Assembly (NCBI GenBank): GCA_021741155.1
Contig: JAIOYP010000012.1
Span: 1-64,000 of the forward strand
Source: Flavobacteriales bacterium
Lineage (GTDB): Bacteria; Bacteroidota; Bacteroidia; UBA10329
Direction of reading: 5' to 3'
Length of the DNA: 64,000 nt
Shown here: positions 38,042 to 46,734 of the stretch, one piece after another
Numbering within the stretch: the stretch's first letter is position 1
Layout: every line of letters starts with the position of its first letter
Translations under genes and position numbers: made by a program
Notes under the pieces: generated by a model
Database searches by the model: none
What the model was told of the DNA's origin: nothing
Seen by the model: only the letters and a program-made list of their open reading frames with translations

Positions 38042-38182
38042 TCACATGGGGCCCATCGGGGTCTTGATGGCTCTTCTACCATCGCACTTGCGCGCTTGAT
38101 GCGAGCTTGCACAGGATGCCAAAAGGAAACTGATTGTTACCATGATTATAATCAGAACAGATTTATTTTTAACCACACTCAT
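38042..38182 (-). CDS. Very small lipoprotein
   Basis: This is a 46-residue frame from ATG 38182. A signal peptide (VLIIIMVTISFLLASC) with lipobox LLASC (Cys24) is followed by only 22 mature residues, ending in a basic part and TPMGPM. Tiny lipoproteins ending in a Gly-Arg-rich, MG-containing tail are a recurring type in Bacteroidota, but the function is unknown. It stands alone between the inorganic-carbon island and the T9SS cargo gene. Confidence 0.65.
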   Translation of the reverse strand: MSVVKNKSVLIIIMVTISFLLASCASSHQARKCDGRRAIKTPMGPM

Positions 38183-38263
38183 GAACCAATAACGTGGAAT
38201 ACAGCTGATTATTTCAGTGTGAATAGCCTAAAAGCGGCTGTGTGACAAGATAAAAACAAAAAT

Positions 38264-38293
38264 AAAGCCCTCCCGAAATAACGGGAAGGCTTT
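38264..38293 (-). terminator. Terminator after the T9SS cargo gene
   Basis: AAAGCC-TTCCCG pairs with CGGGAGGGCTTT on the minus strand (one bulge), followed by ATTTTTGTTTTT. It ends the transcript of the gene at 38314-39741. Confidence 0.8.
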
Positions 38294-38313
38294 AACTTGA
38301 TATTACGGAATTT

Positions 38314-39741
38314 TTAATGTCCAACCATCAACCGATGCGTTTGGTTCTCTCCGTTAGAGGTTTGAATGGTAATAACATACAATCCAGCGTTAAGATTGCT
38401 AACAGAAAATGTGCTACTGTTAAGTTCACCTTCAAACACGGTCTTATTGTTTTCTAACGCTAGCACTCTTCTACCAGAGGTGTCATACACATCGATATTT
38501 ACCGTTGCATCGTTATCAAATCCGTAGTTAATTATTACGTTGTCTGATGCAGGATTTGGATAAATGGCTGTTTCGAGTACGTCTGCTTCATCCTCAATAA
38601 ACTCATCATCAGAGCCATCCCACTTGTTGGAACCGCAAGCTCCAAGTACATAACCGTTGTTTAGCTTGCCAGCAACTTGATTGGTTTTTATGCAGTAGGT
38701 AATGCCATTCTTACACATCTTCACTTTATTGTTTCCGCAGATGATGTTGCGAACAGTCACTGTCACGTTATCGCTAGCGGTACAACCACGTCCATCTGTA
38801 ACGGTGAGTGAATAGTTTGTAGTTGTTGTAGGGCAAACCGATGGAGTCTTAGCCGTTGAACCATTGCTCCATGAATAGGAATAAGGCCCCATGCTGTTGT
38901 TGGCATAACCATCAAGCGACACGCAAGATGCTCCGTATCCGATGTTGATGTCTTTGTCTAACCCTGCGCTTACTACAGGTGGCTGATAAACATACACGGC
39001 CACAAAATTGCTGCTTGTGAGGCCATTACCATCCACCACGGTCAGTTTGTAAAGTTCATTCACGGTTGGGCAAACATTAATACTGGCTGTTGAACCTACG
39101 GTTGCTGGAGCGTGAACCGATTCCCATGTGTAGCTATAAGGAGCCGCTCCACCGGTTACCGAAGCACTAAGATTGGCACAGCTTCCAAGACAATGATAAA
39201 TGGTGCTTCCAGCATCAACGGTCATACTTTGCAAGTTGATAACCAAATCTGCATCGCCATTGCAACCGTAAGGAGCCACGCCAACACCATCAGCTTCTGC
39301 TCCCATGAGGGTCATTGAATTGGGATGCCCTTGTGTGGTGAACGTGAACGTTTTACAAACCTGGGTTAACGACCCGCAAGTAGTGCTGCTACAAGCCCAT
39401 GTACCAGCCCAGCCTCCTGTGGTATAGTTCTCGTAAAAAAGTAGGCTGGGACCATACGAAGAGTTGTCTGCTAAATAAACCGCTCCCGTTGCCGGACTTG
39501 TAAGTGAAGCAGGATAGCTGGCAAACGATGCCCCGTTATCCAACGATACTGCCCAACGCAGGGTGTTGCCGCTTGTGCCAGCACCATTTCCAACACAGAA
39601 GGTTACGGTATATTCGAAAAGGCCGCCTCCGAGGTCGGTTTCCGATACTAGATTGAAATCAGAATACTGACAGGCATTGACGCCTGAGTTTCCGATAAGT
39701 AGCAAGAAGGCTGCTATAAGTAAAGAGTACATTTTTCTCAT
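38314..39741 (-). CDS. Secreted protein with T9SS type A sorting domain
   Basis: The 475-residue protein starts with a signal peptide (MRKMYSLLIAAFLLLIGNSG). The N-terminal half is Cys-rich and beta-structured. Two PKD/SprB-like modules follow (for example GCTASDNVTVTVRN near the end of one). The C-terminal 80 residues are a type A sorting domain (YPNPASDNVIINYGF, VYDTSGRRVLAL, LNAGLYVITIQTSNGE). It should cross the outer membrane through the type IX system and be anchored or released at the surface. Similar proteins act as adhesins. The exact function is unknown. Confidence 0.88.
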   Translation of the reverse strand: MRKMYSLLIAAFLLLIGNSGVNACQYSDFNLVSETDLGGGLFEYTVTFCVGNGAGTSGNTLRWAVSLDNGASFASYPASLTSPATGAVYLADNSSYGPSLLFYENYTTGGWAGTWACSSTTCGSLTQVCKTFTFTTQGHPNSMTLMGAEADGVGVAPYGCNGDADLVINLQSMTVDAGSTIYHCLGSCANLSASVTGGAAPYSYTWESVHAPATVGSTASINVCPTVNELYKLTVVDGNGLTSSNFVAVYVYQPPVVSAGLDKDINIGYGASCVSLDGYANNSMGPYSYSWSNGSTAKTPSVCPTTTTNYSLTVTDGRGCTASDNVTVTVRNIICGNNKVKMCKNGITYCIKTNQVAGKLNNGYVLGACGSNKWDGSDDEFIEDEADVLETAIYPNPASDNVIINYGFDNDATVNIDVYDTSGRRVLALENNKTVFEGELNSSTFSVSNLNAGLYVITIQTSNGENQTHRLMVGH

Positions 39742-39903
39742 GACATGAATTTTTAGTGATTACAGATTGATGTATCACAAAGGTTGTTTGGTCGGGCTCA
39801 CCGATTGGAGATTAATGAACAGGCGTTCACATGTATGGGAAAAGTGTACGGTTCTGATGCATAACCGTTTCTTATGCCCTGTTTATGTTTCACTAAGCAC
39901 AAA

Positions 39904-39938
39904 ACAACAGAGGCGCGGGAAATTCCCGCGCCTCTGTT
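39904..39938. repeat. Perfect GC-rich hairpin
   Basis: AACAGAGGCGCGGGAA pairs with TTCCCGCGCCTCTGTT around a single A, over 16 base pairs. It lies between the mutase relic and the T9SS gene. Read on the minus strand it is followed by GTTTTGTG, a weak T-run, so it may serve as a terminator for the upstream phosphatase gene. It may also be a mobile small repeat. Confidence 0.7.
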
Positions 39939-39963
39939 TAAAGAGTTCTGTGAAGTAATAACG

Positions 39964-40068
39964 CTATTCGGACAACTGCTTAAGAATATCCTGAGCAGCC
40001 TTGACAATAACCGTTCCTGGCTCAAAAACAAACGAAACTCTGTTCTCAAACAGGAAATCTGATTCTCG
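39964..40068 (-). pseudogene. 3' relic of a methylmalonyl-CoA mutase large-subunit gene
   Basis: Translating the minus strand gives 34 residues and a stop. The last 31 match the C-terminus of the MutB protein encoded at 42387-44510 at 25 positions, including FLFxNxVSFVF, PGTVI and KAAQ, and both end QLSE then a stop. Two conserved glycines are replaced by charged residues (Arg and Glu). No start codon or upstream mutase sequence is present, because the phosphatase gene ends 27 bases before it. At DNA level it is clearly diverged, so it is an old paralogue fragment rather than a recent copy. Confidence 0.75.
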
Positions 40069-40094
40069 TTGTATTGCTCTATTTGATTTTATCG

Positions 40095-42164
40095 CTAAGA
40101 AATTCTGACACCCATAACTACGATGTCGTCAACTTGTTCGAGGTTTCCCTTCCAGCTCATTAATTGACTTTCTAATAGAGCGTGTTGCTCATCAACCGTT
40201 TTGGCATGAATGCTTTGCAGGAATGTTCGTAACTGCTTTGCCATAAATTTCTTTCCGTTAGGACCTCCAAACTGGTCGGCATATCCATCAGAAAACACGT
40301 AAACCATATCGCCTTTTTGAACTGGAATTTCATGATTAGTAAACTTGTGAATCTCTTCTTCAAGAAAATTACCACACGAAAACTTGTCTCCCTTTGTTTC
40401 CAATAGTTCTCCGTCTCTGTAAATGAGCAGCGGATTATATGCTCCTGCGTATTCGAGCGTATTGCTTTTTCTATCCCAACAGCATAAAGCAATATCCACT
40501 CCATCCTTCACGGATGATTCCTCATACGTTTGATGGAGTGTGTTCGTTAAACCTCGGCTTAGATACCCCAGAATATCGGAAGGTTTTGTCAGTCCTTCTT
40601 GCCTCACAGCTTGCGTAAGCAGGTTATTTGCGACAATAGACACAAACGCCCCCGGAACCCCATGTCCGGTACAATCAACCGCACAAAAAATGGTTTTATC
40701 TCCGAGTTTATCCGCGAAGTAAAAGTCTCCACTTACTAAGTCTTTTGGCTTGAAGAACACGAATGAGTTTGGCAAGATTTGATTTTCATTTCCCCAATCA
40801 GGAAAAATGGCATTTTGAATACGCTTCGCATACTTAATACTATCCGTAATGCCCTTGGCATATCTCGCAACTTCATCTCTTGCTTTTCGCGTTTCTCGGT
40901 TTCTAGCAAACAGGACAATTACAACGAATAGAAGAATCAATCCAACACCTAGGAAAAATATTCCTGCTATTTCCCTTTCGTGAATCTCATCATCATGTTG
41001 AATTTTCACTCTTAATTTCTCTTCTTCTCTTACAAGGCTATCTGTAACCAGCTGAGACTGAAACTCCATTTGCCTCAGAATCTCAAAGGTTTGAACAGAT
41101 TGAAGACTGTCATCCAGTCCTTCCATCTGAATATGATACGCAAGCGCCTGACTCGAATTATTCAACGATTGATACGCCTCAAACAAACACTTACAAGCGT
41201 CTCTTCTTTCCCGAAGTCCGTCAAATTTCCTGGCTGTTGTAAGACTTCGATTACACCAACTAATAGCTGAAGAATATTCTCCCTTATCGATATAAACATT
41301 ACCTATGTTATGAAAGATTTGGGCAAGGCCATGATTGTCTGATAGCGCCTCTCGAATGCTCAGACTCTGGTTGTAACAATCGAGCGCCTTATCATGGTCG
41401 TCTTGATCTTGATAGAGACTTCCGAGGTTATTTAATGCCGCAGCCTCTCCCCAAGCATCATCTAACTTTCGATAGAGACTTAGGCTATTGTTGTAGTTCA
41501 TTAGCGCTTCTGGGTACTTTTTCTGCTCATAGTGTATTGTGCCAATGTTTTGCAAGGCATTTGCTATTCCGCGTTCATTATTTAATTCGGAGAATAACGC
41601 TAAACTTTTCTCGAAGTATTCAAGTGCCTTCTGATATTCACCCTGCACCTTGTAAACAATGCCAATGTTATTGTTGGCCGAGGCCATTCCATTCTTATTT
41701 TCCAGCAAGCCATAAATAAGCATGCTTTCTTGGTAACTACTCAGCGTTCTTGGATAATCACTAATGCCCTCATAAATGCTTCCAATATTTTGCCAAGATG
41801 CTGCTATTCCACTACTGTCTTTTACTTCTTCATACAGTTTTTTCGATTGGTAAAAGAGTGTTAGAGCTTCAACGTATCCTCCTTGCTCCTCTCTTGCAAG
41901 ACCTTGAATATTGAGGCCATCCGCCATGTAAACCTTTAAGTTCTCCTTCTTCGCAAAGTCAATCATTTGCTGCGCGAAATAATAAGCCGAGTCAGGCTGA
42001 CTATATAAATAGCCATCCCAAGCATAATCTAACATGGCTGCTAAACGCTTTTCAGATGGCTTTGAAGCATCTTGCCAAACACCAAATAACGAGTCTAAAT
42101 AGGCATCTGCACTTACTGGAAGCACAGCTATAAAAAGCAGAAAGATTAATATGATTTTTTTCAA
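40095..42164 (-). CDS. TPR-SpoIIE/PP2C-type serine phosphatase
   Basis: The 689-residue protein has a signal peptide (MKKIILIFLLFIAVLPVSADA). Seven or so periplasmic TPR units follow (about 60-340, for example ALNNLGSLYQDQDDHDKALDCYNQSLSI), then a coiled region and a membrane helix near 400 (IFFLGVGLILLFVVIVLFA). A cytoplasmic SpoIIE/RsbU phosphatase domain completes it (GDFYFADKLGDKTIFCAVDCTGHGVPGAFVS, with metal-binding Asp, and VYVFSDGYADQFGG). It should dephosphorylate an anti-anti-sigma-like partner in response to an envelope signal. No partner gene is adjacent. It lies between a mutase relic and the mutB gene. Confidence 0.9.
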   Translation of the reverse strand: MKKIILIFLLFIAVLPVSADAYLDSLFGVWQDASKPSEKRLAAMLDYAWDGYLYSQPDSAYYFAQQMIDFAKKENLKVYMADGLNIQGLAREEQGGYVEALTLFYQSKKLYEEVKDSSGIAASWQNIGSIYEGISDYPRTLSSYQESMLIYGLLENKNGMASANNNIGIVYKVQGEYQKALEYFEKSLALFSELNNERGIANALQNIGTIHYEQKKYPEALMNYNNSLSLYRKLDDAWGEAAALNNLGSLYQDQDDHDKALDCYNQSLSIREALSDNHGLAQIFHNIGNVYIDKGEYSSAISWCNRSLTTARKFDGLRERRDACKCLFEAYQSLNNSSQALAYHIQMEGLDDSLQSVQTFEILRQMEFQSQLVTDSLVREEEKLRVKIQHDDEIHEREIAGIFFLGVGLILLFVVIVLFARNRETRKARDEVARYAKGITDSIKYAKRIQNAIFPDWGNENQILPNSFVFFKPKDLVSGDFYFADKLGDKTIFCAVDCTGHGVPGAFVSIVANNLLTQAVRQEGLTKPSDILGYLSRGLTNTLHQTYEESSVKDGVDIALCCWDRKSNTLEYAGAYNPLLIYRDGELLETKGDKFSCGNFLEEEIHKFTNHEIPVQKGDMVYVFSDGYADQFGGPNGKKFMAKQLRTFLQSIHAKTVDEQHALLESQLMSWKGNLEQVDDIVVMGVRIS

Positions 42165-42237
42165 CGCTTTTTTGGTCTAGGCTTTAGTGACAGGGCAATC
42201 CTGTTTTATTCACTAATCATATTGAAAACATATTCTT

Positions 42238-42319
42238 TAGCCACAGATGCACGGATTTCCACAGATTGTACACGGATAATCATTTTTTTTCTCTGTGAAA
42301 ATCCGTGCATCTGTGGCTA
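42238..42319. repeat. Intergenic dyad repeat with 21-base perfect arms
   Basis: The arms TAGCCACAGATGCACGGATTT (42238-42258) and its exact complement (42299-42319) enclose a 40-base loop that itself holds CCACAGA and TCTGTG. It is the cleanest member of the GCCACAGAT family and lies between the phosphatase gene and mutB. Confidence 0.85.
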
Positions 42320-42386
42320 TTTCATGTTAATTTTTTAAGACCTGATTTCCATAGGCTTAGTGTAACCTGCGGCTTATACCGAAGTT

Positions 42387-44510
42387 TCATTCAGATAGTT
42401 GCCTCAATATTTCCTGGGCGGCTTTGGCAATTACAGTACCTGGTCCAAAGACAAACGACACACCATTATCAAATAAGAAATCGTAATCCTGATGTGGAAT
42501 GACACCACCAGCAACAACCATAATGTCTTCTCTTCCGTAGTTTTTCAATTCTTGGATAACGGCAGGAACGAGCGTTTTATGCCCACCAGCAAGAGAACTA
42601 ACTCCAACGATGTGAACGTCATTCTCCACCGCTTGCTTTGCCACTTCTTTTGGTGTTTGAAAGAGCGGTCCTAGGTCCACATCGAAACCAATATCGGCAA
42701 AGGATGTGGCAATAACCTTAGCCCCACGGTCGTGACCATCTTGTCCCATTTTGGCAACGAGAATACGCGGGCGTCTTCCCTCCTGCTCTGCAAACGCATC
42801 GGCTGCTGCTTGAGCCGCTATAAAATTTTCGTTCTTTTTCACTGCTCCTGAATATACTCCTGAAATGGAACGCACTACTGCTTTGTATCTTCCGTACTCT
42901 GCTTCTAATGCATCCGATATTTCGCCAAGTGTGGCACGCTTTCGTGCGGCATCTACAGCCAATTCAAGCAAGTTTCCTTTTCCTGATTTGGCACTTGCAG
43001 TTAATGCCGTCAATGCCGCTTTCACGTCTTTGTCGTTCCGCTTTGCTTTCACCTCTGCCAAACGCTTCAGTTGTCCTTCACGAACCGCGTTATTGTCCAC
43101 CTCTCGGATATCCAATTGTGCTTGTTCGTCCAACTGATAGCGATTCACGCCCACAATTACTTCTTCTCCACTGTCAATTCGTGCTTGTTTTCGAGCAGAA
43201 ACTTCTTCAATCCGCATTTTAGGTAAACCCGTTTCAATGGCCTTTGCCATTCCTCCGAGTTCTTCCACTTCCTGAATCAGCGTCCATGCTTTTTCACACA
43301 GTTCATTGGTTAGTTTCTCTACGTAGTATGAACCGCCCCAGGCATCAATGCTTTTGCAGATGTCGGTTTCGTTCTGAATGAAGAGTTGGGTATTCCGAGC
43401 TATTCGAGCTGAGTAATCGGTTGGCAAGGCAATCGCCTCATCCAAGGAATTGGTGTGTAAAGATTGCGTACCGCCAAAGACAGCAGCCATTGCTTCAATG
43501 TTCGTCCTCACCACGTTATTGTACGGGTCTTGCTCTGTGAGACTCCAACCAGAGGTTTGGCAATGCGTTCGTAACGCCATGCTTTTCTCCAACGTTGGAT
43601 TGAATTGCTTCACGAGTTTGGCCCATAGTAAGCGACCAGCACGCATTTTGGCAACTTCCATAAAGAAGTTCATGCCTATGCCCCAGAAGAAGCTGATTCG
43701 CGGAGCGAAATCATCAATCGCCAATCCTGCCGCAAGACCTGTTCGGATGTATTCCAAGCCATCGGCAAGCGTATACGCCAGTTCAATATCGGCAGTGGCT
43801 CCTGCTTCGTGCATATGGTAGCCCGAAACACTGATGCTGTTGAATTTCGGCATCTTCTCAGCCGAATACTTAAAGATATCTCCCACGATACGCATGCTTT
43901 GCGCTGGCGGATAGATGTAGGTATTCCGCACCATAAACTCTTTGAGAATGTCATTCTGAATGGTGCCTTCCAGAAGTTCTGGCGCCACGCCCTGCTCTTC
44001 TGCTGCTACAATGTAAAATGCCATAATTGGAAGCACCGCCCCATTCATGGTCATAGAAACGGACATCTTATCCAACGGAATCTCATCGAAGAGGATTTTC
44101 ATGTCCTCCACCGTATCAATGGCAACACCTGCTTTGCCTACATCGCCCACTACTTTCTCGTGGTCGGAGTCGTAGCCACGGTGAGTAGCTAAATCGAAGG
44201 CTACGGAAAGTCCTTTCTGCCCTGCTTTAAGGTTAGCGCGATAGAAGGCATTGCTTTCTTCTGCGGTGGAGAAACCCGCATATTGGCGGATAGTCCACGG
44301 GCGGCTAACGAACATAGAACCGTAGGGTCCGCGCATGAAGGGCGCCAAGCCAGACACGAAATCCAGCTGCTTTAAGTCTTCAATCTCTGAGGCATAGTTA
44401 TCTGCGCTTACGCGGATGCCTTCGGGTGTATTGAAGAACTCGCCTGTTTCGGTCGAGTCTAAATCGGATGGTTTTAAATAGAACTCGGTGTTCTTAAAAT
44501 CTGGCTTCAT
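42387..44510 (-). CDS. mutB: Methylmalonyl-CoA mutase, large (cobalamin-binding) subunit
   Basis: The enzyme interconverts methylmalonyl-CoA and succinyl-CoA using adenosylcobalamin, linking propionate metabolism and odd-chain or branched-chain breakdown to the TCA cycle. The 707-residue protein has the TIM-barrel catalytic part ([40 protein letters not shown]). The C-terminal cobalamin domain has the base-off His motif D-x-H-x-x-G at 591-596 (GQDGHDRG), SSLAGGH and GGVIP. It is complete. Its C-terminus is duplicated as a relic at 39964-40068. mutA lies upstream, separated by a tandem repeat. Confidence 0.97.
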   Translation of the reverse strand: MKPDFKNTEFYLKPSDLDSTETGEFFNTPEGIRVSADNYASEIEDLKQLDFVSGLAPFMRGPYGSMFVSRPWTIRQYAGFSTAEESNAFYRANLKAGQKGLSVAFDLATHRGYDSDHEKVVGDVGKAGVAIDTVEDMKILFDEIPLDKMSVSMTMNGAVLPIMAFYIVAAEEQGVAPELLEGTIQNDILKEFMVRNTYIYPPAQSMRIVGDIFKYSAEKMPKFNSISVSGYHMHEAGATADIELAYTLADGLEYIRTGLAAGLAIDDFAPRISFFWGIGMNFFMEVAKMRAGRLLWAKLVKQFNPTLEKSMALRTHCQTSGWSLTEQDPYNNVVRTNIEAMAAVFGGTQSLHTNSLDEAIALPTDYSARIARNTQLFIQNETDICKSIDAWGGSYYVEKLTNELCEKAWTLIQEVEELGGMAKAIETGLPKMRIEEVSARKQARIDSGEEVIVGVNRYQLDEQAQLDIREVDNNAVREGQLKRLAEVKAKRNDKDVKAALTALTASAKSGKGNLLELAVDAARKRATLGEISDALEAEYGRYKAVVRSISGVYSGAVKKNENFIAAQAAADAFAEQEGRRPRILVAKMGQDGHDRGAKVIATSFADIGFDVDLGPLFQTPKEVAKQAVENDVHIVGVSSLAGGHKTLVPAVIQELKNYGREDIMVVAGGVIPHQDYDFLFDNGVSFVFGPGTVIAKAAQEILRQLSE

Positions 44511-44521
44511 TGTTTTTCTTT

Positions 44522-44820
44522 TTGCACAGAGAAAGATTGAGTTTTAATAGAGATACACAGAGAGGATTGATTCTCTGTGTGTCTCTCCTTCTCAATATTC
44601 CCTCTGTGTAATCACTTCTTTTCTTTTGCACGGAGAAAGATGGAGTTTTCACAGAGGAACACAGAGAGTACTGATTCTCTGTGTATCTCTCCCTCTCAAT
44701 TTTCCCTCTGTGTAATCACTTCTTTTCTTTTGCACGGAGAAAGATGGAGTTTTCACGGAGGGACACAGAGATACTATTTCTCTGTGTATCTCTCCTTCTC
44801 AATTTTCCCTCTGTGTAATT
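44522..44820. repeat. Tandem array of 104-base dyad units (2.9 copies)
   Basis: Units begin at 44522, 44626 and 44730 (TTGCAC(A/G)GAG) with an exact 104-base period. The third is cut short at the mutA stop. Each unit contains a CACAGAGA/TCTCTGTG dyad and a pyrimidine-rich TCTCTCC..TCTCAAT..TTCCCTCTGTGTAA segment. The array sits between mutA and mutB, occupying the whole gap. It is not a CRISPR array: the units are contiguous and near-identical throughout, without spacers. Confidence 0.85.
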
Positions 44821-46135
44821 AATTCTCCTCCTCCACTTTATCGTTCGACTCTTCAAATGGCGATGGAAACTTGTTTGTTCCCACCAACACGCGCGCTAGG
44901 CTTTCTACTTCATCGTAATACGCTTGGTCTGACTTGGCGAATTCATCCTCCAAGAAACCATTGGCAGCACAAACGGAATAACCGCCCTTTTCTTCAATCT
45001 CTAGGAAGAAATCCCATGCCTTTTTGCCCAGTATATCGGTGAGGTGCTCTACGTAATAGCTTCCAGCGGCTGGGTCGATGACCTGATTGAGCCTTGCTTC
45101 CTCTTTCATCAAATGTTGCGTGTTGATGGCCATTCTATCTGCCAACTGAGGTTCGTCTTGTCTGAACGGATTGATGGTAAGGCTATCCACTCCACCCAAT
45201 ACGGCACTCATTGCCATCGCGTTTTCGCGCAATAGATTAACGGGAGTATCTAAACTGCTCAAGTGGCGCTCGCCTGTTTGGGCATGCACCCACGTTGACC
45301 AACGCTTAGAAGCCGCTCCGTGCTGCTGCATGACGCGTGCCCACAAAAAACGCATCAAGCGGAACTTAGCCACTTCTGGCAAGAATGAACTTCCAATGGC
45401 TAGGCTGAACCCGATGTTGCCTGAAATCTGCTCGAACGAAAGACCATTTTTACGAAGTCCGTTCACCAACTCATTTCCCCAGGCGAGGGTAGTACCCAAT
45501 TGCTGAGAAATGGTAGCGCCTTTCATGTAGAATTGTGTACAACTGAGCCCTACACCGCCAAAGCCGTTGCGGTCGTTATTGATGATGATGGACGTGGCCA
45601 AATCAACATTAATGTGCTCGAACCAGAGACCACCTCCACCACCATACGAAGGAATACTTTCTCCTTTAACCAAGCTTTTTAGCCTGAGCCAATTGAAGTA
45701 ATCGGCCTGAAACCGAACGGTATTGTATGCATTGGCGAAGCTGATAGAAATTGCGCTCGTTACGATGCCATTAAACAGCACGGCAAACTCATCTCTGGCA
45801 ATGTCGTGCCCGTTGAGGTCGATGGTAATGGCAGTTGCGCCTAACGAGAGTTTATGCTGTAGTTCGGTGTTTGCATCTTCCAGATTCTCTAATCGGATAT
45901 CGGCACAAATCAACCATTCGTTGTTTTGCTGATTGAAGCGCAACGGACGGATGGTGGTTCCGAACATGGGCAGTTTCTCGGTCTCGGAACGGAAGTAGGC
46001 GGGCTTGGCCTGAAAGCCATCGCTCGGCAACCACTGATTGAGTTGGTCAATGTCTGCTCCTTTTAGCTCTTTCTCGGTGAGCTTTTTCCAATCTGCCAGC
46101 TTGGGCGCTTTGAATTCTTCGAATAGTTGTGACAT
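44819..46135 (-). CDS. mutA: Methylmalonyl-CoA mutase, small subunit
   Basis: This non-catalytic partner has the barrel fold but lacks the cobalamin domain. The 438-residue protein has MutA-type features (SLGATAITIDLNGHDI, FANAYNTVRFQADYF, LWARVMQQHGAASKRWSTWVHAQTGERHLSS, PAAGSYYVEHLT). It shows the paralogous pattern of MutB without the DxHxxG motif. It is shorter than the roughly 600-residue proteins of many bacteria because the C-terminal domain is absent, as is usual in this phylum. A TACATTTG -7 box lies four bases from the start. It is upstream of mutB on the same strand. Confidence 0.93.
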   Translation of the reverse strand: MSQLFEEFKAPKLADWKKLTEKELKGADIDQLNQWLPSDGFQAKPAYFRSETEKLPMFGTTIRPLRFNQQNNEWLICADIRLENLEDANTELQHKLSLGATAITIDLNGHDIARDEFAVLFNGIVTSAISISFANAYNTVRFQADYFNWLRLKSLVKGESIPSYGGGGGLWFEHINVDLATSIIINNDRNGFGGVGLSCTQFYMKGATISQQLGTTLAWGNELVNGLRKNGLSFEQISGNIGFSLAIGSSFLPEVAKFRLMRFLWARVMQQHGAASKRWSTWVHAQTGERHLSSLDTPVNLLRENAMAMSAVLGGVDSLTINPFRQDEPQLADRMAINTQHLMKEEARLNQVIDPAAGSYYVEHLTDILGKKAWDFFLEIEEKGGYSVCAANGFLEDEFAKSDQAYYDEVESLARVLVGTNKFPSPFEESNDKVEEEN

Positions 46136-46139
46136 GATT

Positions 46140-46147
46140 CAAATGTA
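46140..46147 (-). promoter_or_regulatory. -7 promoter box abutting the mutA start
   Basis: TACATTTG on the minus strand is four bases upstream of the mutA ATG, so the transcript may be leaderless. No TTG at 19-base spacing is visible; the upstream DNA there is the GGGGTTA repeat. Confidence 0.4.
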
Positions 46148-46157
46148 ATAGGAAAAA

Positions 46158-46214
46158 GGGATTAAGGATTAGGGATTAAGGATTAGGGGTTAGGGGTTAG
46201 GGGTTAGGGGTTAG
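46158..46214. repeat. Degenerate GGATTAAGG / GGGGTTA tandem tract
   Basis: Two copies of a GGATTAGGGATTAAGGATTA-like unit grade into four perfect GGGGTTA heptamers (46185-46213 region). It is telomere-like only by chance; it sits upstream of mutA in a 600-base gap. Confidence 0.7.
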
Positions 46215-46235
46215 TACGGATGCTTCGTGATGGAA

Positions 46236-46513
46236 CGCGGATAACACGGAAGGCGCGGATAAAAGCGGATTTTGTCGCTACGCTCTCGGTCATCCTGAGT
46301 GATTTTGCTTTTTCGCAAAATTGTATCGAAGGATGTCGCTATACTTCCCTTCGACCCTTCGATGAAAACTCAGGGCAGGCTAACTCAGGGTAAACTGGCT
46401 CAGCACAGGCAGCTCATGAATGTTTCTCGCAAAGGCGCAAAGACGCAAAGTTTTTAAGGGAACACTACAACGCGCGTCATTGCGAAGGAGGCACACTACG
46501 AAGCACGTCATTG
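46236..46513. repeat. Mosaic of short interspersed repeat fragments
   Basis: This non-coding stretch strings together pieces typical of interspersed repeats in this phylum. They are GCGGATAACACGGAAGGCGCGG (46236 on), GGTCATCCTGAGTG with a GATTTTGC/GCAAAAT hairpin and a closing GAAGGATG (46287-46335), CCTTCGA and CTCAGGGCAGG elements (46349-46385), CGCAAAGGCGCAAAGACGCAAAG (46429-46451) and GTCATTGCGAAGG (46477 on). No gene is present. Confidence 0.5.
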
Positions 46514-46532
46514 CTTTTGTCAGGGAGACAAA

Positions 46533-46628
46533 CAGAAACACAGAATTCACAGACCTGCTGGCAGGCAGGGGTTTGCACAGAGGAGAAACAAAATTTTCTG
46601 TGTCCTTTCTGTGAATTCTGTGTTTCTG
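46533..46628. repeat. Dyad repeat with 20-base perfect arms and nested palindrome
   Basis: CAGAAACACAGAATTCACAG (46533-46552) is the exact complement of 46609-46628. The interior holds CTGCTGGCAGGCAGGG and CACAGAGGAG/TTTTCTGTG. It is followed by TGGCTA, as in the GCCACAGAT family. Confidence 0.8.
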
Positions 46629-46734
46629 TGGCTAAAAATATGTTCTTCCCCATTTCTCAATCCCTAGCTTGCTGTCAAAACCGACCATTTGGTGAAAGTT
46701 GCGAACGCGAGAAATAGTTTTATGAAAACACGTA

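Noticed and set aside
39767..40062. Short plus-strand frames between the T9SS gene and the phosphatase
   Set aside because: They run through a perfect hairpin and antisense to the mutase relic, so they are chance frames.
44522..44820. CRISPR-like regular repeats
   Set aside because: The whole 104-base unit repeats without unique spacers, and no cas gene is present.
44577..44822. 81-codon open frame with repeated SFSIFPLCN segments
   Set aside because: It is only the translated tandem repeat between mutA and mutB.
46158..46214. GGGGTTA tract as a telomere or replication element
   Set aside because: It is a short internal tract next to other repeats and grades into GGATTAAGG units; nothing indicates a chromosome end.
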